Source: Zobellia alginiliquefaciens (GTDB taxonomy: Bacteria; Bacteroidota; Bacteroidia; Flavobacteriales; Flavobacteriaceae). From it: a stretch of DNA of 64,000 nucleotides. The notes under the pieces are model-generated. The model saw only the letters and a program-made list of their open reading frames with translations, did no database searches and was not told the origin of the DNA. Location of the stretch: the NCBI RefSeq assembly GCF_029323795.1, contig NZ_CP119758.1:1426001-1490000 (forward strand), written 5' to 3'. Shown in pieces: positions 42,954 to 50,852 of the stretch (positions are counted from its first letter, which is position 1; the number at the start of each line of letters is the position of its first letter). The translations under genes were made by a program, and so were the position numbers.

Positions 42954-45818
42954 TTACTTTTTAAAAAGGTCATATTTGAGGCCAAATGTCAATCGCCTAC
43001 CATAAAATTCAACCTGCTGCGTACGGTCTTTTACACTCTGAAAATAACGAAGTGGCTGATTGGTTATATTATTTAAATCCGCATATACACTCAAGCTATT
43101 GGTAATCTTAAAACTTGCATTAAAATCTAAGAAAAGTTGAGTATCATAATATCGGTCTTCAAATTCATTACCCCCTAGCTCATCAATATAAGAATCGGAA
43201 AAATTAGAAGACAAACGGGCGGAGAATTTCTGGTCATTATAGCCTAACGACGCATTAAATGTATTGGGAGTCGTATTTGGCAAATCTACATCTTCGCGGT
43301 CTTCACCGTCTTCATTCTTTATACCATCCGCAGTAGAGGATATGAAAGTATAATTTAGATAAAGGCTAAAATTACGAGCAAATCCAGGCAGAAAATCCAA
43401 TTGCCGTTGAAAAGCGAACTCAGCCCCAAAAATACGCGCACCATCACCGTTCAGAGGTTGAAAAATCTCAAACCCTTCAGTATCTTCCCCATAAAAATCA
43501 TCTGTAGCCTCATCCCTGGAGAGGTATATAAAATTATCTATATTCTTATAGAAAAGCCCGCCAGACAGAATACCTACACTTTGGAAATAATGCTCCGCCA
43601 TTAGGTCAAAATTCATAGATGTAGTCGCCTCCAAATCTGGATTTCCCAAATAGATTTCCTCATCGCCAGAAACAACATCTAGAGAGGGCACCAAGTCTTC
43701 ATAATTTGGCCTAGCCAAAGTATTTGTCCATGCAAAACGTAGAATGGTCTCATCGTTAAGATTATATTTTAGATGAAGACCAGGCATAAAATTGGTGTAT
43801 GAACTTTCCTCTTTTAATTCACCTATTAGATCTTCTTCATCAATAATACTGTTACCCACGGCCGTTACCTTTGTAGTCTCTAAACGGAGACCAAAGAGAA
43901 GATTCAATTTATCCGTGATTTTTTGGTTGGTCATCGCATAAGCGGCATAAACATTTTCATCTACATTGAAATTCGCCCGTAAAAACTCGTCCGGTACAGA
44001 TTCACCGTTTACCAAGTTCAAGCCCCCAAGCCATTCTTCATCAGCGAAAGGTCCTGCCAAATACTGGCTGCCAGCAAGGAAGTCGGAATCAGAAAGGTCT
44101 CGGACGGTCACATCTGCCAAGGTGGGGAAATCATCTTCCAAGTCATACTCAAAAAAATCATTATCTCTTAGCTTTGTTTTAATTCTAGCCCTACCTCCAA
44201 ACTTTATGGAACCATCTCCATTACCAAAAAAATCAGAAGGTATTTCAAAATTCACAAACACATTAAAATCCTCTTCTTTGGTATATTGGTTTTCTTCAGT
44301 AACCTCATCATATTCAAAGTTTGACAAAGCAGCATCATTATTATTAACGGCAGTCATGAGCGGGTACCTAGAATTGGTATTATCATTGATAACTTCATAT
44401 TCGTTGGCAAAAACGATATATCTCTCATTCAAACGTTCTTCGGAAGCCTTTGCAAAAGAAGTCATCCAATCCATTTTTAGGGCACCCCATAAATGGTTAC
44501 CACCTAGACTGTAATTTTGCATTCGCTGGTCTTCCAAACGTCTATTTTTATTTCGGTTACTATCAATACCACCTTTTGTTTCTCTGGTAATTTCCGCTGG
44601 AAAACGGGTCAAACTACCATTGTTAACCATAAAATCTCCCAACTCAATATCTTCTCCATCCAATATTTCACTCTGCAATGCAAATCGGTTTTCACGATCA
44701 TCGCGCCAGTTATAAATGGTTTTAAGAAAAATGGAATTGTTGGCATCAAAACGGTAGTCAAAATTAGCCGAAACACTGCGCCTAATACGTTGTACCAAAT
44801 ATTCCCGTTGCTCAAAAACACTCGTGTAAGGATCAACATCCACTTCCTCTAAAATTGGCTCTCCTTCACCGTCATCTTCACCTGTGTAGTATTCAAATTC
44901 ATCAGACCACTCGGCTTCTACGTTATCTGACCCGAAGTCATTGTCGTTGTATGACGCGCTCGCCATCCATCCGAATTTACCATTAGTGCTTCTGTCTCCT
45001 ATTAGAAAAGAGCCATTAATGATAGCTTTATCCGTAATGAAATTAATACCTGAACCCAATGTAGACGAAAGTCTAAACCCTTGTGGAGAAGTTCTAGTCA
45101 CAAGATTTACCGAACCACCAAGGGCATCCGCATCCATATCTGGAGTAACCGCTTTACTCACTTCTATACTCTGAATCATATCTGCGGGAATCAAATCCAT
45201 CTGCACGTTTCTGTTATCGCCTTCGGCTGATGGCACACGACTACCATTTAAGGAAACCGAATTTAACTGAGGAGACAGTCCGCGTACAATTATATTTCTA
45301 GCTTCCCCTTGATCCACTTGCATGGTTATTCCCGGAATACGTTTTACAGCATCACCAATATTAGCATCCGGAAACTTTCCGATTTGATCAGTGGCAACCA
45401 CGTTGGTTATATTCATATTGGTCTTTTGGGTGTTCAGCGCTCTGGATTGACTTCCTAGACCGTACCCTCTTACTTCCACTCCGTCTAACTCTAAAGTTTT
45501 TGGAGTTATAAAAATGGAAACCGATGTTGTTTCCTTTTCCTTTACGGAAACCTCTTGTGAAATATCTGCGTAACCTAAATATGAAATGCTCAAAGTGTAA
45601 TTCCCGGCCGGAATACCTACTAAAGAAAAGCGACCATCAAAGTCCGAGATAGCACCTTTATTAAGCGTGGTTATAATGACATTGGCCCCTGGAACGTTAA
45701 TTCCGTTTTCATCGGAAATTGTCCCCTCTACATTACCCTGCTGAGCAGATAAGGCCGTACTAAAGCAGGCAACAAACAGCAATAAAGCTAAAAATTTGAA
45801 TGCGTTTCTATAATTCAT
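42954..45818 (-). CDS. TonB-dependent receptor linked to phytase
   Basis: About 954 residues from the ATG at 45818 (MNYRNAFKFLALLLF); an upstream ATG at 45860 would precede the likely transcription start. It has a signal peptide ending ALSAQ, a CarboxypepD-reg domain (VEGTISDENGINVPGANVIITT), a plug domain (RALNTQKTNMNITNVVATDQIGKFPDANIGDAVKRIPGITMQVDQGEARNIIVRGL), and a barrel ending RLTFGLKYDLFKK. There is no SusD-like neighbour. It is probably the uptake partner of the phytase product or substrate. Confidence 0.9.
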   Translation of the reverse strand: MNYRNAFKFLALLLFVACFSTALSAQQGNVEGTISDENGINVPGANVIITTLNKGAISDFDGRFSLVGIPAGNYTLSISYLGYADISQEVSVKEKETTSVSIFITPKTLELDGVEVRGYGLGSQSRALNTQKTNMNITNVVATDQIGKFPDANIGDAVKRIPGITMQVDQGEARNIIVRGLSPQLNSVSLNGSRVPSAEGDNRNVQMDLIPADMIQSIEVSKAVTPDMDADALGGSVNLVTRTSPQGFRLSSTLGSGINFITDKAIINGSFLIGDRSTNGKFGWMASASYNDNDFGSDNVEAEWSDEFEYYTGEDDGEGEPILEEVDVDPYTSVFEQREYLVQRIRRSVSANFDYRFDANNSIFLKTIYNWRDDRENRFALQSEILDGEDIELGDFMVNNGSLTRFPAEITRETKGGIDSNRNKNRRLEDQRMQNYSLGGNHLWGALKMDWMTSFAKASEERLNERYIVFANEYEVINDNTNSRYPLMTAVNNNDAALSNFEYDEVTEENQYTKEEDFNVFVNFEIPSDFFGNGDGSIKFGGRARIKTKLRDNDFFEYDLEDDFPTLADVTVRDLSDSDFLAGSQYLAGPFADEEWLGGLNLVNGESVPDEFLRANFNVDENVYAAYAMTNQKITDKLNLLFGLRLETTKVTAVGNSIIDEEDLIGELKEESSYTNFMPGLHLKYNLNDETILRFAWTNTLARPNYEDLVPSLDVVSGDEEIYLGNPDLEATTSMNFDLMAEHYFQSVGILSGGLFYKNIDNFIYLSRDEATDDFYGEDTEGFEIFQPLNGDGARIFGAEFAFQRQLDFLPGFARNFSLYLNYTFISSTADGIKNEDGEDREDVDLPNTTPNTFNASLGYNDQKFSARLSSNFSDSYIDELGGNEFEDRYYDTQLFLDFNASFKITNSLSVYADLNNITNQPLRYFQSVKDRTQQVEFYGRRLTFGLKYDLFKK

Positions 45819-45838
45819 TTTGATTGGTTTTATACCTC

Positions 45839-45846
45839 CAAAAATA
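45839..45846 (-). promoter_or_regulatory. -7 promoter element (TATTTTTG) of the phytase-linked receptor
   Basis: The minus-strand octamer fits TAnnTTTG and lies 20 bp before the preferred start codon at 45818, which also argues against the upstream ATG at 45860. A 22-bp direct repeat lies directly upstream. Confidence 0.5.
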
Positions 45847-45878
45847 TGTATATCAATCACATAGAGCGTTTCATAAAA

Positions 45879-45932
45879 GGAAACAAATAGGCAACATTAA
45901 AAGAAACGAGGGAAACAAGAAGGCAACATTAA
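45879..45932. repeat. 22-bp direct repeat, spaced 32 bp, candidate activator operator
   Basis: Two copies of GGAAACAAnnAGGCAACATTAA (45879-45900 and 45911-45932) match at 20 of 22 positions and start 32 bp apart, three helical turns. They lie about 35-90 bp upstream of the receptor's -7 element and directly downstream of the regulator gene, so they look like a dimer or tetramer binding site for it. Confidence 0.7.
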
Positions 45933-45972
45933 TATTAAGTTTACCTTGAACTTACCTAGCCGAAACACCTAT

Positions 45973-47550
45973 CTAAAAACCCGTTAAAAAAGTGCTCAAT
46001 TCTTCTTTTGCTCCTATAGGCAGTTTTTTACGCAAACGATATCTGGACACACGAACACTATCTGGTGTAAGCCGTAAAATTGCAGCAATTTCTTTAGAGG
46101 ATAAATTCAATCGTAGCAAAACACTTAAACGCAATTCTGCAGGTGACAACGAACATAACGCCTTAGTATTGAGCAGTTCAATATACTCTGGATGAATCTC
46201 ATTGAAAAAAGCCATAAACTCATCCCATTCATGCTCTTGCGATAAATTAAAATCGATTTCCTTGATCACCGTATTCAATTTCCTTTTTAAATCTACGTTG
46301 GATCGCACCAGGCTGTTTCTCAAAGTTTGAGAAAGGTCCGAAAGCATTTTATTCTTTTGGGCCAAGTGCAAGCTGTACCGCGATAATGCTGAGTTTTTTA
46401 GATGTACTTCTTTCTGTAAATTCGCTTCCTCGGTCTTCTTATTTTCTAACTCTACCTCTAGAATACGCTTTTCATAACTGGCCAGTTTTTGACCTTCCTT
46501 GCGTTTTCTTCGCAAAAACAAAAACCAGACAAAACCAATTACAGCCAATGCAACTAATGCACATACCAACACATACTTTTGAGCATCATCTATTTCGCCT
46601 TCGTGCAAGAGCTCCTTTATTTTCGCCTCCTTTTCTTTGGTATCATAAATTACCTGTAACGCACTAGCCTGATTAGCCCTATACCGTGCTTTATTTAGCT
46701 CGTCAATTTCTAAAAAGGTCAATAATTCTTGGTAAGCTCGGTCTTCATTGCCTATGAAATGGTATGTTTTTGACAAATCTTTATGAGCACTCGCCAGCTC
46801 CTCCGCATCATTGATCTGCTGGGCTATATGCAAAGACTGTTGGGTAAAATGCAGCCCCCTTTCAAACTCCCCCGTTTTCCTATAAACATCGCCCAAGTTA
46901 TTCAAGATATTGGCTTGTGCCTTATCCGGTGTAGTATGGTACTTCAAAGCTGTTTCAAAATAACTGCGTGCTAATCCAAAATCTTCCAAATCTTCATAAA
47001 TACTCCCAATGTTTTCGTTTACTAGAGAAACTCCATCTATATCGTCTAACTTCAAATACAGCTTAAGACTCTCTTTTTGATAATCTAGAGCTTTATCATA
47101 GTCGCCTTCTTTTTCGTAACAGGCACCCAAGTTACTTTTAGCTAAGGCAACTGCAGTATGGGCCTCTATTTTCTTTGCTTCTTGGATACACTTGTCAAAA
47201 TGGATTATTGCAGATTCATAGTTCTTTAGCTCCATATGAATGGCTCCCAGGCGATTGATAAGATTTACATATAAGGTATCGGGACCCTTCTTTTCCAATA
47301 AGATGATAGCCTTATTAAATTGATCTAAAGCCTCTGTATAGACCCCCGTTTTTTGACAGAAATAACCCAATTCTGCGCGTGCGAGTGCTATATTTTTGGT
47401 GTTCCCCGTTTCTTTCTCCGCTTTAAGCTTTTGATTTAAGTCGGCATAGGTAGCATTAATAATGACTTGACCTGAATATTGACACAGGGACAAAAAAGGA
47501 ATAATTAGAAAACCTAAAAGAAAGAGTATAGTTCTGATTTTGTGACTCAT
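45973..47550 (-). CDS. TPR-repeat transcriptional regulator with LuxR-type helix-turn-helix
   Basis: About 525 residues from ATG 47550. After an N-terminal signal/anchor segment (SHKIRTILFLLGFLIIPFLSLCQ) there are six to seven TPR repeats (about residues 35-300), a transmembrane segment (VLVCALVALAVIGFVWFLFL), a coiled coil and a LuxR-type HTH: CSLSPAELRLSVLLRLNLSSKEIAAILRLTPDSVRVSRYRLRKKL. The topology (extracytoplasmic TPR, cytoplasmic HTH) is typical of Bacteroidota regulators of nutrient uptake loci. It is adjacent to the phytase receptor gene, its likely target. Confidence 0.86.
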   Translation of the reverse strand: MSHKIRTILFLLGFLIIPFLSLCQYSGQVIINATYADLNQKLKAEKETGNTKNIALARAELGYFCQKTGVYTEALDQFNKAIILLEKKGPDTLYVNLINRLGAIHMELKNYESAIIHFDKCIQEAKKIEAHTAVALAKSNLGACYEKEGDYDKALDYQKESLKLYLKLDDIDGVSLVNENIGSIYEDLEDFGLARSYFETALKYHTTPDKAQANILNNLGDVYRKTGEFERGLHFTQQSLHIAQQINDAEELASAHKDLSKTYHFIGNEDRAYQELLTFLEIDELNKARYRANQASALQVIYDTKEKEAKIKELLHEGEIDDAQKYVLVCALVALAVIGFVWFLFLRRKRKEGQKLASYEKRILEVELENKKTEEANLQKEVHLKNSALSRYSLHLAQKNKMLSDLSQTLRNSLVRSNVDLKRKLNTVIKEIDFNLSQEHEWDEFMAFFNEIHPEYIELLNTKALCSLSPAELRLSVLLRLNLSSKEIAAILRLTPDSVRVSRYRLRKKLPIGAKEELSTFLTGF

Positions 47551-47635
47551 AACAAGCAAAAGAATTTTGCAAGTTACTATGCTAACCTTGTAATTATATT
47601 ACCTAAACATTAACTTAACGTATAAATAAAGCACA

Positions 47636-47669
47636 AAAAAACCCTCTCCAATAAAATTGGAAAGGGTTT
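47636..47669 (-). terminator. Terminator of the rplU-rpmA operon
   Basis: On the minus strand AAACCCTTTCCAAT and ATTGGAGAGGGTTT form a near-perfect stem, followed by TTTTTTTG. It closes the rplU-rpmA operon. Confidence 0.85.
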
Positions 47670-47691
47670 ATATACGATTAAGAAAAGCTTC

Positions 47692-47952
47692 TTAAGCCTC
47701 GAACGGCTCTATGGAAACATAAGATTTTCCACCAGCTTTCTTTTCAAACTTTACTAGTCCGTCTACACGGGCATGCAATGTATGATCTTTACCGGCATAC
47801 ACATTCTCACCTGGATTGTGTTTTGTACCACGTTGTCTAACGATGATATTTCCGGCAATAGCGGCTTGGCCACCAAAAATCTTAACGCCAAGACGTTTCG
47901 ATTCCGATTCCCTACCGTTTTTAGAACTACCTACACCTTTTTTGTGTGCCAT
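47692..47952 (-). CDS. rpmA: 50S ribosomal protein L27
   Basis: An 86-residue ribosomal protein that contacts the peptidyl-transferase region through its N-terminal tail. [63 protein letters not shown] are canonical. It has no cleavable N-terminal extension of the Firmicutes type. It follows rplU, the usual gene order. Confidence 0.98.
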   Translation of the reverse strand: MAHKKGVGSSKNGRESESKRLGVKIFGGQAAIAGNIIVRQRGTKHNPGENVYAGKDHTLHARVDGLVKFEKKAGGKSYVSIEPFEA

Positions 47953-48031
47953 GATATTAGGTTTTTAAAAGTGCTTCCGTTAGTAAACTTCAGGTTGCAC
48001 AATATTTGATTATACTTTAAGGCGTTAGCGA

Positions 48032-48676
48032 TTACGCTTTACCACCATCTAATTCGTCTTGCCATTTCTTTAACTCATCCCACTTACCTTCAGCAGCTAA
48101 TTTAGCTTGTGCAGGCCATGTGTCAGTTACGTGATTACCACGAACATCTGCAATGATTTCAGAAATTTTAGCAGCATCTGCTTTTGCCAATTCAGCAAAT
48201 GTAGAAATACCTGCAGCAATCAAAGTCTCGGCAATTTTTGGTCCGATACCTTCAACTTTTTTCAAATCATCTGCTTTTGCTGCTTTTTTAGGAGCGGCCT
48301 TTGGTGCTGCTTCTTTTTTAGCAGGCTTCTCCTCTTTCTTAGGAGCAGCAGCTTTCTTACCACCTTTCGCAACGATACTCTCGATTACGATTTCGGTCAA
48401 AGCTTGACGGTGACCGTTTTTAACGCGGTACCCTTTACGTCTCTTTTTCTTGAAGACGATTACTTTGTCACCTCTTAGGTGTTTAACGACTTTAGCCTCA
48501 ACAGTGGCTCCGTCTATAGCCGGGGCGCCAACAGTAACATTCGATCCGTCTGCTAAAAGAAGTACATTGTCAAAAGTTACCTTTTTACCTTCTTCAGTCT
48601 GTAAACGGTGAACATACACTTTTTGGTCTTTCGCAACTTTGAATTGCTGCCCTGCCATCTCTACGATTGCGTACAT
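48032..48676 (-). CDS. rplU: 50S ribosomal protein L21 with C-terminal helix-hairpin-helix extension
   Basis: A 214-residue protein, about twice the usual L21 length. Residues 1-103 are normal L21 (MYAIVEMAGQQFKVAKDQKVYVHRL, KKKRRKGYRVKNGHRQALTEIVI). Then comes a Lys/Ala/Pro/Glu-rich linker (106-135) and a second domain (136-214) with DDLKKVEGIGPKIAETLIAAGISTFAELAKADAAK, a helix-hairpin-helix motif of nucleic-acid-binding type, and a short tail (EGKWDELKKWQDELDGGKA). The reading frame is continuous and leads directly to the stop. This is a genuine fusion rather than a read-through of two genes. Confidence 0.95.
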   Translation of the reverse strand: MYAIVEMAGQQFKVAKDQKVYVHRLQTEEGKKVTFDNVLLLADGSNVTVGAPAIDGATVEAKVVKHLRGDKVIVFKKKRRKGYRVKNGHRQALTEIVIESIVAKGGKKAAAPKKEEKPAKKEAAPKAAPKKAAKADDLKKVEGIGPKIAETLIAAGISTFAELAKADAAKISEIIADVRGNHVTDTWPAQAKLAAEGKWDELKKWQDELDGGKA

Positions 48677-48728
48677 AATTGTGTATATATTAGTTTATTG
48701 TTTTCGCCTATTTTTTCAATAAGCGGAG

Positions 48729-48736
48729 CAAATATA
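48729..48736 (-). promoter_or_regulatory. -7 promoter element (TATATTTG) of rplU
   Basis: The minus-strand octamer matches TAnnTTTG and lies about 53 bp before the rplU start codon. Confidence 0.5.
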
Positions 48737-48860
48737 CGTCTAAATCGTTAACCCACAAGTGTTTTTTATATATTTTACCCTCATTTTTTGATGCCAAAGC
48801 ACAAAAATAAAGCCGCAAATTATCTTTGCAGCTCCATTCGCTTTCTAATTCTGTTATTAT

Positions 48861-49325
48861 TTAATGGTTATTTACCAATTTCCGCTTAAGATTTCGGCTT
48901 GTTTTAAACAGTTGCATGAAGGACAAAGTCAACACCAATGATGTGGCAAAGCCCATTATGGCAACGGTAAAGAAAACAATACCTTCAAAACTTTTATAAT
49001 CATTGAACCAGGCCGTAGAGAGTTCCTGTAAAAAAACTCCATTAAGTTCCGTGCTATAAAACGCAAAGAAGATAGTAAACACCAATGTGGCAACAAAGCC
49101 CGTAACCAAACCCGCCGTAAAGCCAATTCCATAATTAAAACTATCCGGGTTTTTCAGTTTAAAATACTTGATAGCCTCATAGATTCCGAAACCGGTTATC
49201 ACGGCATTAAAGAAACTAAAGAAAATATTAGTGTGTAAATTGAATAAAGAGAGTATCAAAAAATAAGCGATCAAGCAACCGCTAGTAGCGATTCCAAATC
49301 TAATGGGCTGTGCGAATTGTTTCAT
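48861..49325 (-). CDS. DUF4199 family membrane protein
   Basis: A 154-residue protein with four hydrophobic segments (about residues 13-32, 36-55, 68-92 and 118-140). The pattern FGIATSGCLIAYFLIL, NYGIGFTAGLVTGFVATLVFTIFFAFY, ISNS-like tail fits DUF4199, a Bacteroidota inner-membrane family of unknown function. Confidence 0.78.
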   Translation of the reverse strand: MKQFAQPIRFGIATSGCLIAYFLILSLFNLHTNIFFSFFNAVITGFGIYEAIKYFKLKNPDSFNYGIGFTAGLVTGFVATLVFTIFFAFYSTELNGVFLQELSTAWFNDYKSFEGIVFFTVAIMGFATSLVLTLSFMQLFKTSRNLKRKLVNNH

Positions 49326-49492
49326 TTTATAAGTTTTTGAAATTCAATTCTTTAATTTACAAATTATTTTAAAACGATGCTATAAAAGCATGTTAATTAG
49401 AAGCAATAGAGTTAACTTTTCTTACAAAAAAGATATATTCGTGTAACAATCTTAAATGCTCTGCTACTAACTAAGCATCTAAACGCTATATC

Positions 49493-50815
49493 ATGAAAAA
49501 CAAATTACTATCTGGAGGTTTTCTCCTGCTAGCTGGGCTTTGCCTTCAAGCACAAGAAGTGACTTATGAAGAGTATGATCTTAATAATGGGCTACATGTT
49601 ATTCTTCATCAAGATCCTACGGCGCCTATTGTCACAACCTCGGTTATGTACCACGTTGGTGGTAAGGACCGTACCGAGGGCCGTACCGGTTTTGCCCACT
49701 TTTTTGAACATTTGCTCTTTGAGGGAACAAAAAATATTGAACGTGGTAAATGGTTTGAAATCGTTTCTTCAAACGGTGGTAAAAATAATGCGAACACCTC
49801 TCAAGACCGCACCTACTATTACGAAGTATTCCCTTCCAACAACTTAGAATTAGGCCTTTGGCTTGAATCCGAACGGATGCTTCATCCGGTTATTGACCAA
49901 AAAGGCATAGATACGCAGCAGGAAGTGGTAAAAGAAGAAAAACGCCTTCGTTATGACAATAGGCCCTACGGCCAGCTCATTACGGTTGTGGGCGAAAACC
50001 TGTTCAAAAAACACCCCTACAAAGACCCTAACATTGGTTACATGGCAGATTTAGATGCTGCTACCCTAGAAGATGTTATCGCATATAATAAAAAATATTA
50101 CTCCCCCAATAACGCTGTGCTCGTAGTTGCAGGTGATATTGATTTAACGGATACTAAAAAAATGGTTGAAGACTATTTTGGAGATATCCCCAAAGGAGAA
50201 GAAGTTTCGCGCAACTACCCCAAAGAAGACCCCATTTTGAAAGAAGTCAGAACCAAGACTTATGATGCCAACATTCAAATTCCCGCGTCTGTAATTTCAT
50301 ATAGAACGCCAGGTTTCAGAGAAAGAGATGCCTATGTTTTGGATATGATCTCTACCTATCTGAGCGATGGACGCAGTTCCAAACTCTACAAAAAAATGGT
50401 AGATGACCAAAAACAGGCCCTGCAAGTGGGGGCATTTAATATTGGTCAAGAAGATTACGGCATGTACTTGGTGTATGCCCTTCCCGTGGGAGAAACCAGC
50501 TTAGATGTTCTAATAACCGAAATGGAAGAAGAGATTGCCAAAGTTAGAGATAGCTTAATTTCTGAGAAAGACCACCAAAAGCTATTGAACAAGTTTGAGA
50601 ACCAATTTGTAAATTCTAATTCTAGTGTAGAGGGTATTGCAAATTCTTTGGCTCGTAACTACTTACTGTATGGTGACACCGAATTAATTAATAAAGAAAT
50701 TGACATCTTTAGATCTATTACCCGTGAAGAAATAATGGAAGTGGCCAACAAATACCTAAGGCCGGACCAGCGAGTAATTATAGATTACCTTCCAGAAGAG
50801 CCACAAGCCAACTAG
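49493..50815 (+). CDS. M16 family zinc peptidase, catalytic subunit
   Basis: A 440-residue exported protein with a signal peptide (1-20, ending LQAQ). The inverted zinc motif HFFEH (His69, Glu72, His73) followed by QQEVVKEEKRLRYDN, the distal Glu ligand region, identifies an active M16 (pitrilysin-like) peptidase; SSKLYKKMVDDQKQAL marks the second domain. It probably degrades peptides in the periplasm or at the outer membrane. It is 37 bp before an inactive homologue and forms the active half of a two-subunit enzyme. Confidence 0.93.
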   Translation: MKNKLLSGGFLLLAGLCLQAQEVTYEEYDLNNGLHVILHQDPTAPIVTTSVMYHVGGKDRTEGRTGFAHFFEHLLFEGTKNIERGKWFEIVSSNGGKNNANTSQDRTYYYEVFPSNNLELGLWLESERMLHPVIDQKGIDTQQEVVKEEKRLRYDNRPYGQLITVVGENLFKKHPYKDPNIGYMADLDAATLEDVIAYNKKYYSPNNAVLVVAGDIDLTDTKKMVEDYFGDIPKGEEVSRNYPKEDPILKEVRTKTYDANIQIPASVISYRTPGFRERDAYVLDMISTYLSDGRSSKLYKKMVDDQKQALQVGAFNIGQEDYGMYLVYALPVGETSLDVLITEMEEEIAKVRDSLISEKDHQKLLNKFENQFVNSNSSVEGIANSLARNYLLYGDTELINKEIDIFRSITREEIMEVANKYLRPDQRVIIDYLPEEPQAN

Positions 50816-50852
50816 TTAACAGCATTTTACTTCTAAAAAAAATACACTATTC

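Noticed and set aside
43966-44514. 182-codon plus-strand frame opposite the phytase receptor gene
   Set aside because: It is antisense to a conserved TonB-receptor gene, with no promoter or homology.
48107-48478. Plus-strand frame rich in Cys and Phe opposite rplU
   Set aside because: It is the reverse complement of the Lys/Ala-rich L21 linker and has no independent signal.
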